From: an uncultured Clostridia bacterium
Lineage (GTDB): Bacteria > Bacillota > Clostridia > Oscillospirales > Ruminococcaceae
DNA length: 64,000 nt
Assembly (NCBI GenBank): GCA_947625915.1
Contig: CANQPX010000007.1
Span: forward strand, 1-64,000
Direction of reading: 5' to 3'
The position numbers and the translations under genes were made by a program. The notes beneath the pieces were generated by a model that had not been told where the DNA came from, searched no databases, and saw only the letters and a program-made list of their open reading frames with translations. Of this stretch, positions 15,968-25,593 are shown one piece after another; positions within the stretch are counted from its first letter, which is position 1; each line of letters begins with the position of its first letter.

Positions 15968-17809
15968 ATGGAAAAACGGCGCGTACGCCTCAAAGACCTT
16001 ACTCTTCCGCAGGAACTGGGAACGCTTTCGATACCCGAATGCGAACAGCTTTGCAGAGAGATAAGGAAGATCATTATAAATACCGTGATGAAAAACGGCG
16101 GACACCTTTCCTCAAATCTGGGAACGGTGGAACTTACGCTGGCTGTACACAGGGTCTTTCATTCGCCTGCGGACAAGATAGTCTGGGACGTAGGACATCA
16201 GTCATATACGCATAAACTGCTTACGGGACGGCTGAAAGATTTTTCAACACTCAGGAAGAAGGACGGCATATCGGGATTTTGCCGCCCCGAGGAGTCGGAA
16301 CATGACGCTTTTATCAGCGGTCACAGCAGTACGGCGATCTCGGCTGCTTTCGGCATAGCGGAGGCAATGCGCTTGAACGGCGACAGGCACCATGCGGTGG
16401 CAGTCATAGGCGACGGCGCATTTACGGGAGGACTTGCATACGAAGGACTTAACAACGCGGGAAAAAGCGGCGATAACATCGTTGTGATACTTAACCATAA
16501 CGATATGTCGATATCAAAAAATGTGGGCGCGTTCGCAAAGTACCTTACTTCGATACGCAGGAATTCCGCTTATCTGGACGCCAAAAAACATACGGAACAG
16601 TTCCTTGATAACGTTCCAATCGTAGGAGAACCAATAACAAAGTTCATAAAAGCTTCAAAATCCGCGCTGAAATCGGTGCTTTACCATTCAACAATGTTTG
16701 AGGATATGGGATTTGTGTATGTGGGACCTGTGGACGGACACAATATAGCGGAACTGGAAGATGCCCTGAGAGCGGCAAAAAAACTGCGCCGTCCTGTTTT
16801 CGTACACGTCAACACGGTAAAGGGCAAAGGCTTTCCGCCTGCCGAAGCGAACCCGGGCGAGTTCCATGCAATAAGCGCGGAGGGTTATAATGCTGAAAGC
16901 TTCAATAATGCTTCTTTCTCAAATGTTTTCGGGAAAAAGCTTGCGGAACTGGGAAGAAAAGACGAAAATATCTGCGCTGTGACGGCGGCTATGAAATATG
17001 CAACAGGCTTGCAGCATTTTGCCGCGGAGCATGGGGAGCGGTTCTTTGATGTGGGGATAGCGGAATCTCATGCGGTAACATTTTCCGCAGGACTCGCAAA
17101 GCAAGGGAAAATACCTGTTTTTGCGGTGTATTCGAGCTTTTTGCAGCGCGCATACGATCAGCTGATACATGACGCGGCAACAGAAGGGGAACATATCGTC
17201 CTCGGGATAGACAGAGCAGGATTTGTTGGAGAGGACGGCGAAACACATCAAGGGATCTTCGATGTTCCGATGCTGATAACGATACCGAATACGGTGATAT
17301 ATTCTCCGTCTACATATGCGGAACTGGAAAAATGCCTTGAAAGAGCGATATATCATACTGACGGCATAGCGGCGGTAAGATATCCGAAAGGCACGGAGGA
17401 AATGACTATCGGCGCGGAAGATACGGATTCATATTTCCTTACGGGCAGCGGCGGGAAAGGGCTTGCGGTCTCTTACGGACGTATAGTACACAGCCTTTAC
17501 AGCGCGGCGGGGGATCATGACGTTCTTAAACTGGTGAAAATATTCCCGATAGATGAGGAAGTTATCGAAATATGCATGAAATATAAGGATATATATTTCT
17601 TTGAGGAAAGTTCCGGCAGCGGCGGAGCGGGAGAAATGCTGATGACAAAACTTTTTGAAAACGGCTATAAGGGGAATTTTACCATAAAGGCGGTAAACGG
17701 ATTTGTACGGCAGATGTCGGTGGACGAGAGCATGAAAGAATACGGGCTCGATGTCTGCGGAATGAGCAGGACTCTGGGAACGGAACGGAGTGGAACGGTT
17801 GAGACTTGA
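15968..17809 (+). CDS. dxs: 1-deoxy-D-xylulose-5-phosphate synthase
   Basis: DXS makes 1-deoxy-D-xylulose 5-phosphate from pyruvate and glyceraldehyde 3-phosphate, the first step of the MEP isoprenoid pathway, using thiamine diphosphate. The 613 aa protein shows WDVGHQSYTHKLLTGR, SGHSSTAISAAFG, the ThDP motif GDGAFTGGLAYEGLNN, GPVDGHN, and FDVGIAESHAVTFSAGLA. The length is standard. Its 3' end overlaps the start of tlyA by about 10 bp. Confidence 0.97.
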   Translation: MEKRRVRLKDLTLPQELGTLSIPECEQLCREIRKIIINTVMKNGGHLSSNLGTVELTLAVHRVFHSPADKIVWDVGHQSYTHKLLTGRLKDFSTLRKKDGISGFCRPEESEHDAFISGHSSTAISAAFGIAEAMRLNGDRHHAVAVIGDGAFTGGLAYEGLNNAGKSGDNIVVILNHNDMSISKNVGAFAKYLTSIRRNSAYLDAKKHTEQFLDNVPIVGEPITKFIKASKSALKSVLYHSTMFEDMGFVYVGPVDGHNIAELEDALRAAKKLRRPVFVHVNTVKGKGFPPAEANPGEFHAISAEGYNAESFNNASFSNVFGKKLAELGRKDENICAVTAAMKYATGLQHFAAEHGERFFDVGIAESHAVTFSAGLAKQGKIPVFAVYSSFLQRAYDQLIHDAATEGEHIVLGIDRAGFVGEDGETHQGIFDVPMLITIPNTVIYSPSTYAELEKCLERAIYHTDGIAAVRYPKGTEEMTIGAEDTDSYFLTGSGGKGLAVSYGRIVHSLYSAAGDHDVLKLVKIFPIDEEVIEICMKYKDIYFFEESSGSGGAGEMLMTKLFENGYKGNFTIKAVNGFVRQMSVDESMKEYGLDVCGMSRTLGTERSGTVET

Positions 17810-18593
17810 TGTGTTTCTTTCGGAAAAAGGGCTTACAAAAAGCCGACAGAGAGCAAAAGAACTCATAATCGGCGGACAGGTCAGGGTAAACGGCGTAATA
17901 ACGGTAAAACCGTCTTTTGATACAGATGAGAACGATGAGATAGAAATTGTCGGGGAACAGCTTCCCTATGTGGGAAAAGGCGGCTTGAAGCTTGAAAAGG
18001 CAATAAAAGTGTTCGGAATAGACCTTAACGGTAAAGTCTGCATAGACATTGGCGCGTCAACGGGAGGATTTACGGACTGTATGCTTCAAAGCGGAGCGGA
18101 ATTTGTCTACGCGGTGGACGTCGGACACGGACAGCTTGATGAAAAGCTTCGCTCGGACGTTCGGGTGAAAAATATGGAAGGAACAAATATACTCGATCTG
18201 ACAGCAAAAGATTTTTCAAATTATGTAAAGGCGGTAAGCTTTATATCGGCGGATGTTTCATTTATTTCGCTGAAAAAGATGATCCCCAAAATAAATGAAC
18301 TTCTTCCCTCGGACGGAGAAGCGGCGGTGCTGATAAAACCGCAGTTTGAAGCGGGACGTTCCGCAGTGGGAAAGGGCGGTATCGTCAAAGACCGCAAAAT
18401 ACACGAAAAAGTGCTGAACGATATGCTTGCGTTCCTGCTCTCGGAAGGACTTTACGCAGAGGGGATAACATATTCCCCCATATGCGGCGGAGACGGGAAT
18501 ATAGAATATCTTGCACATATAAAAAAGGGAAACAAAATAACGGCTCACGACTGCGGCGGGATCGTTTCCGAAGCTTTCGGAGCATTGAAATAA
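17799..18593 (+). CDS. tlyA: TlyA family rRNA (cytidine-2'-O)-methyltransferase
   Basis: The protein has an N-terminal S4 RNA-binding domain (RLDVFLSEKGLTKSRQRAKELI) and an FtsJ-like SAM methyltransferase domain (KVCIDIGASTGGFTDCMLQSGA). TlyA proteins methylate the 2'-O of cytidines in rRNA. TTG 17799 has GGAG 8 bases upstream; GTG 17790 (track start) is also possible. In Bacillus the ortholog yqxC also sits between dxs and argR/recN. Confidence 0.92.
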   Translation: MRLDVFLSEKGLTKSRQRAKELIIGGQVRVNGVITVKPSFDTDENDEIEIVGEQLPYVGKGGLKLEKAIKVFGIDLNGKVCIDIGASTGGFTDCMLQSGAEFVYAVDVGHGQLDEKLRSDVRVKNMEGTNILDLTAKDFSNYVKAVSFISADVSFISLKKMIPKINELLPSDGEAAVLIKPQFEAGRSAVGKGGIVKDRKIHEKVLNDMLAFLLSEGLYAEGITYSPICGGDGNIEYLAHIKKGNKITAHDCGGIVSEAFGALK

Positions 18594-18627
18594 AGTCCGT
18601 TCTCGGATCTTTAAAGGGAGGTCTTTT

Positions 18628-19482
18628 ATGAAAGTCGTTTTATATCCCAATTTCAGTAAGAAAAACGCTCTCGCCGCAACGCTGAGATGCTGTGATATCC
18701 TTAACGATCTCGGAATAGAAGTTTTTGCCGCAGAGACTTACAGGGAAGAACTTTCCGCAAAGACTTTTGTAAAATTCGGAGCAAAAAAAGATACCATCGG
18801 CAGCTGCGACGTTATGATAGCGATAGGCGGCGACGGAACTATACTGAAAGCGTCGGAGTATGCGTCGGCTTATTTTACTCCGCTGCTCGGCATAAATACC
18901 GGAAGGCTCGGATTTATGGCGTCTATGGAACTTGATGAACTTGAAAATCTTTCTAAGCTTAAAACGGGAGATTATAAAATAGAAAAACGCATGATGATAG
19001 ACGCGTCGCTTATCCGTGACGAGAAAGTCGTCATGACGCATACGGCACTTAACGATGTCGTTGTGGCAAGACCCTATTCAAAGATAACCGACTTTACCGT
19101 TTCCACGGCGGGAATGGTCGTAAGTTCCATACGCGCGGACGGGATAATTTTCGCAACGCCTACAGGCTCTACCGCATATGCGCTTGCCGCGGGAGGTCCT
19201 ATACTTGAACCGGAAACTGAATGTATACAGCTCACGCCGATATGCCCCCACTCGCTTTCCGCAAGAACAATGGTATTCACGGCTTCAAGGATAATGGAAG
19301 TCAGACATTCCGCTTCGGAGGACGATGTGTATTTTTCCGTTGACGGAAGGGCAAACTGCGGAATGAAAAGAAACGATAAACTTGTTATAAAGCGTTCGGC
19401 AAAAAAACTTATGCTTATAGATATAAAAGGCTGCTCGTTCTTCGAGGCGGTAAACAATAAGCTGATGAACACCATAAAGTGA
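18628..19482 (+). CDS. nadK: NAD kinase
   Basis: NAD kinase phosphorylates NAD to NADP. The 284 aa protein carries the GGDGTILKA motif near residue 68, NTGRLGFMA, and the C-terminal DGIIFATPTGSTAYALAAGGPI block. ATG 18628 follows AAAGGGAGG. Confidence 0.97.
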   Translation: MKVVLYPNFSKKNALAATLRCCDILNDLGIEVFAAETYREELSAKTFVKFGAKKDTIGSCDVMIAIGGDGTILKASEYASAYFTPLLGINTGRLGFMASMELDELENLSKLKTGDYKIEKRMMIDASLIRDEKVVMTHTALNDVVVARPYSKITDFTVSTAGMVVSSIRADGIIFATPTGSTAYALAAGGPILEPETECIQLTPICPHSLSARTMVFTASRIMEVRHSASEDDVYFSVDGRANCGMKRNDKLVIKRSAKKLMLIDIKGCSFFEAVNNKLMNTIK

Positions 19483-19495
19483 AAGGAACTGTGGA

Positions 19496-19939
19496 ATGAA
19501 AAAGAAAAGGCAGGATAAGATACTTGAAATAATAGAGAAAGAGCAGGTCACTACTCAGGAAATGCTGAAAAAACTCCTTGATAACGAGGGTATATCCGTT
19601 ACGCAGGCGACACTTTCAAGAGATATAAACGAACTCGATCTGAAAAAACAGGCTTCGCCTTCCGGAGCAAGCATCTATGTAAGACAGCCGAGACCGGATA
19701 TAGATCTTTCACCTATATTCAAAGATTCGGTATATGATGTGGAATATTCCATGAACATGGCAGTAATAAAATGCAGCACAGGTATGGCTCAGGCAGTCTG
19801 CGCGACTCTCGATAAAATGGGGCGAACGGAAATACTCGGTACCATTGCGGGAGATGATACGATATTCGCGCTGATGAAAAGCGAAAAGGATGCGGAAAGG
19901 TTCACGGACGAACTTCGGGAAGTCCTGACAGATCGTTAA
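19496..19939 (+). CDS. argR: Arginine repressor ArgR
   Basis: ArgR is a hexameric regulator of arginine biosynthesis and catabolism. The 147 aa protein has an N-terminal winged helix (KILEIIEKEQVTTQEML, SVTQATLSRDINELDL) and a C-terminal oligomerisation/arginine-binding domain (IAGDDTIFALMKSE). It lies between nadK and recN as in other Firmicutes. Confidence 0.95.
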   Translation: MKKKRQDKILEIIEKEQVTTQEMLKKLLDNEGISVTQATLSRDINELDLKKQASPSGASIYVRQPRPDIDLSPIFKDSVYDVEYSMNMAVIKCSTGMAQAVCATLDKMGRTEILGTIAGDDTIFALMKSEKDAERFTDELREVLTDR

Positions 19940-19966
19940 CTTTTTTTGAAAGGACTGCAAAATAGT

Positions 19967-21664
19967 ATGCTTTGCGAATTGTATATTGATGATCTTGCTG
20001 TCATACAAAAGGCTGAGATCCCGTTTACGGACAGCTTCAATGTTTTTACCGGAGAAACCGGAGCGGGAAAATCCATACTTATAAACGGCATAAATGCCGT
20101 TCTCGGCAAAAGAGTCAGCAAGGATATAGTCCGTTCGGGCTGTGAGAAAGCTTCCGTAACGGCAATGTTCAGACATCTTACAAAGGAAACGCTGAACAAA
20201 CTGGATGAATTCGGCATCGGAACGGAAAACGATGAACTTATGATAACCCGTGAGATCTTCGCGGACGGCGGCAGCACCGCAAGGATAAATTCCCGCACGG
20301 CGCCTGTTTCCACAATAAAGGAAATAGGGGAAACACTCATAGATATCCACGGTCAGCATGACAACCGCATACTTATGGATCCCGAAAAACATATCGGCAT
20401 AATAGATAACTATGCAGGACTGGAAGATGTTTTAGAGGACTATAAGGCTTCGTTCAGAGAACTGCAGAATACCGCTCGAAAGGCAAAACAGCTTGCTGTT
20501 TCCGAACAGGAACGCCTTGAGCGGGTGGAGTTCCACAGACAATTCATTGATGATATCGGCAGTCTGGAACTTGAAAATGAAAATGAGGATACCGAGATAG
20601 AAAACGAATATGTTCTTGCAAGCAGCAGCAAAATGCTGTCGGATATACTCATGCGTTCAAAGATGGCAATATCGGGCTATGAGAACGGTTCGGGGATAAT
20701 CGAAAAGCTGAACGAGATAAACAGCGAACTTTCCGATCATACGGAGATACTTCCCGAACTTTCCGCCATAAGCAGCAGGCTTGAAACTGCGGCGATAGAA
20801 ATTGAAGATATCGGCGAGGAACTTTCCCACATTTACGACAAAATGGATATCGACGAGGAAAGAACGGACTACCTTTCCGACCGCCGCGAAAAACTTAACA
20901 GTGCAAAAAAGCGTTATTCCTGCACTTTGGGAGAACTTATTTCAAGGTATGAAGAATATACTTCCGAAGCGGAAGAAGCTGAGGATCTTACAAAAGAGAT
21001 AGAACGCCTTTCACAGCGGAAAAAAGAACTTCTTGTAGAAGTTACCAAAAAGGCGGAAAAGCTTTCGGATATGCGCTCTGAAGCGGCTGAAAAACTTACC
21101 GGAAGTATTGCGGAAGAACTCAGGTTCCTTGATATGCCCGATGTCAAGATATGCTTTGAACATACAAAAGGCAAGCTTACTGCGAACGGAATGGATCTCA
21201 TGGAAATGATGATCTCAGTAAATCCCGGAGAACCGCCCAAACCTATGTCAAAAACAGCGTCCGGCGGCGAACTTTCAAGGATAATGCTCGCGATAAAGAA
21301 CGTTATTGCCGAAAAAGAAGATATCCCCACAATGATATTTGATGAGATAGATACGGGAATAAGCGGCAGAGCAGCGCAGAAAGTCGGAGTAAAGCTCCGT
21401 CAGATATCAAGATCCCGCCAGATAATATGCGTTACGCACCTTTCACAGATCGCGGTAATGGCGGATAATCACCTTCTTATCGAAAAGACGAGAAACGGCG
21501 GCAGCACGTTCACAAATGTTTCACACATCGAGGGAGAACAGAGAGTCTCGGAGATAGCCCGTATCCTCGGCGGCGAACATATTACCGAAACGACTCTCAA
21601 TAATGCTGCAGAACAGCTTGAAGGCAGAGAAAGCATTTACAATGAGATACTCGGCAGGCGGTGA
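19967..21664 (+). CDS. recN: DNA repair protein RecN
   Basis: RecN is an SMC-like ATPase acting in double-strand break repair. The 565 aa protein has Walker A GETGAGKS near residue 32, a central coiled coil (residues ~160-360), the ABC signature SGGELSRIMLAIK and Walker B MIFDEIDTGISG. ATG 19967 is chosen, since MLCELYIDDLAVIQ is the usual RecN beginning; the track TTG at 19946 precedes the ribosome-binding site. Confidence 0.96.
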   Translation: MLCELYIDDLAVIQKAEIPFTDSFNVFTGETGAGKSILINGINAVLGKRVSKDIVRSGCEKASVTAMFRHLTKETLNKLDEFGIGTENDELMITREIFADGGSTARINSRTAPVSTIKEIGETLIDIHGQHDNRILMDPEKHIGIIDNYAGLEDVLEDYKASFRELQNTARKAKQLAVSEQERLERVEFHRQFIDDIGSLELENENEDTEIENEYVLASSSKMLSDILMRSKMAISGYENGSGIIEKLNEINSELSDHTEILPELSAISSRLETAAIEIEDIGEELSHIYDKMDIDEERTDYLSDRREKLNSAKKRYSCTLGELISRYEEYTSEAEEAEDLTKEIERLSQRKKELLVEVTKKAEKLSDMRSEAAEKLTGSIAEELRFLDMPDVKICFEHTKGKLTANGMDLMEMMISVNPGEPPKPMSKTASGGELSRIMLAIKNVIAEKEDIPTMIFDEIDTGISGRAAQKVGVKLRQISRSRQIICVTHLSQIAVMADNHLLIEKTRNGGSTFTNVSHIEGEQRVSEIARILGGEHITETTLNNAAEQLEGRESIYNEILGRR

Positions 21665-21668
21665 CGGT

Positions 21669-22553
21669 ATGGATCTGCATGATTGTAAACTTTGTCCGCG
21701 GAAATGCGGTGCGGACAGATACGCGGGAAAAGGATTCTGCGGCTGCGGAGCGGAGATAAAGGCGGCAAAAGCGTTTCTCCATATGTGGGAAGAACCCTGC
21801 ATATCGGGCGGTAACGGCGCGGGAACGGTATTTTTTTCGGGTTGTAACCTGAAATGCTGTTACTGTCAGAATCATGAGATCTCGGACAATAATTTCGGAA
21901 AGGAAATTTCTGCGGAAAGGCTTTCCGAAATTTTTCTTGAACTTCGGGAAAAAGGCGCGGACAACATTGATCTTGTGAGTCCTACGCCTTATGTTCCGCA
22001 GATAATAAAAGCGCTGGATATTTGCGGAGAAAAACTTGATATCCCCGTTATTTACAATACGGGCGGATATGAACTTCCCGAAACGTTAAAAATGCTTGAC
22101 GGATATGTGGATGTTTATCTTCCCGATATGAAATATCACGGCAGCGAATTGGGGGAAAAATATTCCTCGGCGGGAAATTATTTTGAGATCGCTTCCGAAG
22201 CGATAAAAGAAATGTACCGACAGGTCGGCTCGGTGCAGATCGTGAACGGACTCATAAAAAAAGGAGTTATCATACGGCATCTTGCTTTGCCGTCTCACAG
22301 AAAAGACTCCGAAAAGATCCTTGAATGGATAGCGGAGACATTCCCCGAAAAGGATGTACTTGTAAGCCTTATGAGCCAGTATGTTCCCGTTTACAAAAGT
22401 TTTGAACATAAGGAAATTTCAAGACGGATATCGACCTTTGAATATAATTTTCTTCTTGACAGAGCAGCAGAACTCGGGCTGGAAGGTTTTATGCAGGAAC
22501 GAAGTTCGGCAGTCAGCGATTATACTCCCGATTTCGACCTGACGGGGATATGA
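21669..22553 (+). CDS. Radical SAM protein (PFL-activase-like, uncharacterised)
   Basis: A 294 aa radical SAM protein with CNLKCCYCQN (CxxxCxxC cluster motif) preceded by a cysteine-rich N terminus CKLCPRKCGADRYAGKGFCGCG. This matches the group annotated as pyruvate formate-lyase activating-enzyme-like (the YgiQ/AmmeMemo-type COG1313 family), whose substrate is unknown. ATG 21669 lies just after the recN stop; the track extends into recN and is rejected. Confidence 0.85.
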   Translation: MDLHDCKLCPRKCGADRYAGKGFCGCGAEIKAAKAFLHMWEEPCISGGNGAGTVFFSGCNLKCCYCQNHEISDNNFGKEISAERLSEIFLELREKGADNIDLVSPTPYVPQIIKALDICGEKLDIPVIYNTGGYELPETLKMLDGYVDVYLPDMKYHGSELGEKYSSAGNYFEIASEAIKEMYRQVGSVQIVNGLIKKGVIIRHLALPSHRKDSEKILEWIAETFPEKDVLVSLMSQYVPVYKSFEHKEISRRISTFEYNFLLDRAAELGLEGFMQERSSAVSDYTPDFDLTGI

Positions 22554-22589
22554 TGCCGTCGCGGCAGCTGTAAAATTAACACAAAGTTG

Positions 22590-22618
22590 TTGAAATTTCC
22601 AATTAAATGTGATAAAAT
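22590..22618 (+). promoter_or_regulatory. SigA-type promoter for apgM
   Basis: TTGAAA and TAAAAT with a 17-base spacer, about 38 bp upstream of the apgM ATG. Confidence 0.75.
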
Positions 22619-22655
22619 ATGTATAATTAATTTTTTTTATAAAGGAAGTAATTTT

Positions 22656-23864
22656 ATGAAATACGTTGTACTGCTTTGTGACGGAATGGCTGATTATCCC
22701 GTTGAAGAACTTGGCGGGGAAACTCCTATGAGCAAGTCCGTTACTCCGAATATGGACGCTCTTGCCAAGAAGTCGGTCATAGGTCTGGTAAAGACCGTTG
22801 CAGACGGAATGAAACCCGGCTCGGACGTTGCAAACCTTTCCGTTCTGGGATATGATCCCGCCGTATGCTATACCGGACGTTCACCGTTGGAGGCAGGTTC
22901 TATCGGTATAGATATGCTGCCCGATGATGTGTCTTTCCGCTGCAACCTTGTAACATTGTCTGATGAACCAAATTTTGAGGATAAGACAATGGTAGACTAT
23001 TGCGCGGACGATATCTCCACAGCAGAAGCAAAAGAAATAGTAAAAACACTTGCGGAACATTTCGACAACGATGAGTTCAGACTTTACAGCGGCGTAAGCT
23101 ATCGCCATTGTCTTATCTGGCACAACGGAACGCTCGACCTTGGAACGCTTACACCTCCCCATGATATCACAGGAAGAAAGATAAAGGAATACATTCCCGA
23201 TCACCCCAACGCACAGAAACTGCTTGAAATGATGAAAAAGAGCATGGATATCCTGAAAGATCACCCCGTAAATAAGGCAAGGATCGCAAAAGGACTTCGC
23301 CCCGCAAATTGCATCTGGCTCTGGGGCGAGGGCAGGAGAGCGAACCTTGAAAATTTCTTCAAGCTTCACGGACTGAAAGCTTCAATGATCTCGGCAGTCG
23401 ATCTGCTCAAAGGCATAGGCAAATTCTCGGGAATGAATATAGTAAATGTTGAAGGAGCAACGGGTTACATCGACACAAATTTCAAAGGCAAAGCGGAAGC
23501 TGCCGTCAAGGAACTTGCGAGCGGTCAGGATTTTGTTTATATCCACGTTGAAGCACCCGACGAGTGCGGACACAGGCATGAGATCGAAAACAAAGTAAAG
23601 TCTATCGAGATAATAGACAAAGAAATTTTAGGAACGATACTTCCGGAACTTGAGAAGTATGATGATTACAAGATAATGATACTTCCGGATCACCCCACGC
23701 CGCTTGCGCTGAAAACGCACACAAACGATGCAGTTCCGTTCATGATCTACAGGAAGAGCGTTCCCGTTGATGGCAAGCCTGTATTCAATGAAAAGACAGC
23801 AAAGGAAACGGGGCTTTACATTGACAAAGGACCCTCGATAATGAATTATTTTATTGAACTTTAA
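22656..23864 (+). CDS. apgM: Cofactor-independent phosphoglycerate mutase (ApgM type)
   Basis: ApgM interconverts 3- and 2-phosphoglycerate through a phosphoserine intermediate with two metal ions. The 402 aa protein starts MKYVVLLCDGMADYP and shows LEAGSIGIDM, DVSFRCNLVTL, HVEAPDECGHR and ILPDHPTPLALKTHT metal-binding blocks, the archaeal-type ApgM pattern common in Clostridia. ATG 22656 follows AAAGGAAG; the track start at 22587 lies within the promoter. Confidence 0.95.
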   Translation: MKYVVLLCDGMADYPVEELGGETPMSKSVTPNMDALAKKSVIGLVKTVADGMKPGSDVANLSVLGYDPAVCYTGRSPLEAGSIGIDMLPDDVSFRCNLVTLSDEPNFEDKTMVDYCADDISTAEAKEIVKTLAEHFDNDEFRLYSGVSYRHCLIWHNGTLDLGTLTPPHDITGRKIKEYIPDHPNAQKLLEMMKKSMDILKDHPVNKARIAKGLRPANCIWLWGEGRRANLENFFKLHGLKASMISAVDLLKGIGKFSGMNIVNVEGATGYIDTNFKGKAEAAVKELASGQDFVYIHVEAPDECGHRHEIENKVKSIEIIDKEILGTILPELEKYDDYKIMILPDHPTPLALKTHTNDAVPFMIYRKSVPVDGKPVFNEKTAKETGLYIDKGPSIMNYFIEL

Positions 23865-23868
23865 TACG

Positions 23869-23904
23869 ATAAAGCGACAGAAATGCCGCTTTATTTTGCT
23901 TTTC
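23869..23904 (+). terminator. Intrinsic terminator after apgM
   Basis: ATAAAGCG and CGCTTTAT form an 8-bp stem just after the stop codon, followed by TTTGCTTTTCTT. Confidence 0.7.
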
Positions 23905-24935
23905 TTATCTTTTATTTTGTTTATGACCCTCTTTTTGAGTTTTCGGGGGGCAGAACCTTCCGGGAAGGGCGAACCCGAGGGAATTTTAAGAACGCTGTTC
24001 TTATCTTTTATTTTGAATATAACCCTTTTTGCCTGATCTTTCGGGGGGATGACACTTCAGGAAAGGGAGAACCCGAACGCGCCTTTAGGCGCTCGCCGGT
24101 TTTCCCCTTCCCTTAGTTTTTCTCCCCTCGCGCTCCCAACTTTCCTTCAACCCTTCCCCTTCCGCGCTCGCTATCCTAAAGTTAATATTATAGAAAAGGC
24201 TTTTTAGAACTCTTAAACGGGGATTGCGTTGGCTACGGGTTCCTTGGTTTTGCTTATCTTAGTACGAGCGTTCTACTATTAGATGAAAATTAAAGAAGAA
24301 TAAAACTATAAACGGTTGTGATTTTCTGCAAAAAAGGAAATTTATTGTTTAGAACTCTTTTTTGCGTCCCATATGGACTAAGTTTAGAGCGCAGCTGTAA
24401 AGATAAGCTAAACTAACAGTTACTGTTGACTCAATGATCTAAGTTCAAGATAACTTTGATATTTATTCTATAATATCAACTTTAGGATAGCGAGCGTGGA
24501 GAGAGATAGGGTTAGGAAAAGGGGGGCACGGGGGGAGAAACGCAGGGGAAGGGAGAACCCGGCGAGCGCCTAAAGGCGCGTTCGGGTTCTTCCTTCCTTG
24601 AAGTGTCATCCCCCCGAAAACTCAAAAAGGGTGTTATAAACAAAATAAAAAATCAAGAAAAGCAAAATAAAGAACCCCGCCAGCAACTCCACTCTCAACT
24701 CTCCACTCTCAAAACTGTTATGGTTGTCTGCCCCTCGCAAGAAATGGCAAAAAGGGTTATATGCAAAATAAAAGATAAGAAAAGCAAACTAAGGAACATT
24801 CACCGTCCCCCACCCACCCCATGCCTTCCCTTATGGTTGTCTGCCCCTCGCATAAAGTGGCAAAAAAGGTTATAATAAAAGTAAAAGATAAGAACAGCGT
24901 TCTTAAAGCCACCCCGACGGTATCTCAATTTAAAG
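23890..24935. repeat. Noncoding nested inverted-repeat element (copy C)
   Basis: Second full copy of the element seen at 8355-9480. The left arm (about 24030-24180) and right arm (about 24480-24620) are inverted repeats: CGGGGGGATGACACTTCA at 24043 is matched inverted near 24600, and CTCGCTATCCTAAAGTTAAT is matched inverted at about 24470. Two direct copies of the TTATGGTTGTCTGCCCCTCG unit follow (about 24719 and 24831). Short ORFs here (23854, 23883, 24603) are read-through of repeat sequence and are not called. Confidence 0.85.
24172..24492. repeat. Core segment of element C, reversed relative to copy B
   Basis: Core blocks GCGTTGGCTACGGGTTCC, CTTATCTTAGTACGAGCGTT and GATGAAAATTAAAGAAGAAT are the reverse complement of blocks in copy B (ending GAACCCGTATCCAACGC at 9003-9018), in mirrored order, while the flanking arms of the two copies match directly. 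Confidence 0.8.
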
Positions 24936-24942
24936 TTTTGAC

Positions 24943-24971
24943 TTGACAATACTTCGTTTTGCTGATAAAAT
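24943..24971 (+). promoter_or_regulatory. SigA-type promoter for PIN toxin-antitoxin pair
   Basis: TTGACA and TAAAAT separated by 17 bases, just downstream of repeat element C. Confidence 0.78.
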
Positions 24972-25010
24972 AAAATTAAAGGCAGATAATATCCATAAGG
25001 AGGTCTTTAT

Positions 25011-25223
25011 ATGAGTACAAGGGAAATGCTTTATTCCGTAATTGACGGACTTTCGGAAGAACAGTGTCAAGGACTGCTTATGCTACTTTCGGGATATAAT
25101 AAAAAGAATACAGAACCTGAAACCGTTTGCGGCGCTTTGTCAAAATATGCCGACCCAAAGCTTATACCAATGGAAGAAGGGGCTTGGGAAAGGACGGTAA
25201 CGGAAAAATATGAAAATTCTTGA
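25011..25223 (+). CDS. Putative antitoxin of a PIN-domain pair
   Basis: A 70 aa acidic protein (MSTREMLYSVIDGLSEEQCQGLLML) overlapping the PIN gene by 14 bp. The N-terminal half looks like a helical dimerisation element and the tail (PMEEGAWERTVTEKYE) like a toxin-wrapping tail, but I do not recognise a named family. AAGGAGGT lies upstream of ATG 25011. The role is inferred from size and context. Confidence 0.65.
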   Translation: MSTREMLYSVIDGLSEEQCQGLLMLLSGYNKKNTEPETVCGALSKYADPKLIPMEEGAWERTVTEKYENS

Positions 25224-25587
25224 TACTAATATGATATTAATATATTTGCTCCATGATAAGGCTGAAATGGCTGATACGGTAACAGATATTATTAAAAATA
25301 ATATTGTTACGGTGCCTGTTGAAGTAATTGCAGAAGTTGTTTATGTATTGAGCAAGGTCTATAAAGCAGACAGAAAAGATATTCAGCGTGCGTTAATTGA
25401 CTTTTTTAATATTAAAAATGTGACATCAAAAGAATATAATGTTATATGCCGCGGACTGTCTTTATATGCTTCAAATAATCTTGATTTTGTTGATTGCATT
25501 TTATGTGCATATCATTTAGAATATGGATATGAGATCTGTACATTTGATAAAAAATTAAATGCTCTGATTGATAAAACAAATATGTAA
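25210..25587 (+). CDS. PIN-domain toxin (VapC-like ribonuclease)
   Basis: A 125 aa PIN-domain protein. Conserved acidic residues are visible: Asp in ILDTNMILIYLL near the N terminus, Glu in VPVEVIAEVVYVL, Asp in NLDFVDCILCAY and Asp in CTFDKKLNAL. PIN toxins of type II systems cleave RNA. It overlaps the upstream antitoxin-like gene, which supports coupling. Confidence 0.83.
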   Translation: MKILDTNMILIYLLHDKAEMADTVTDIIKNNIVTVPVEVIAEVVYVLSKVYKADRKDIQRALIDFFNIKNVTSKEYNVICRGLSLYASNNLDFVDCILCAYHLEYGYEICTFDKKLNALIDKTNM

Positions 25588-25593
25588 AAATTT

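Noticed and set aside
22587-22655. Upstream extension of apgM
   Set aside because: It overlaps the -35/-10 promoter boxes, and ATG 22656 has a good ribosome-binding site.
23854-24116. ORFs of 60 and 77 aa after apgM
   Set aside because: They run through repeat element C; the composition is that of the repeat and there is no ribosome-binding site.
48-24850. Repeated ~65 bp units as a possible CRISPR array
   Set aside because: Units are few, irregularly spaced, in both orientations and part of a larger inverted repeat; no cas genes.
24603-24875. 90 aa ORF in repeat element C
   Set aside because: It is made of the repeated TTATGGTTGTCTG unit and flanking repeat sequence, not a protein-like pattern.
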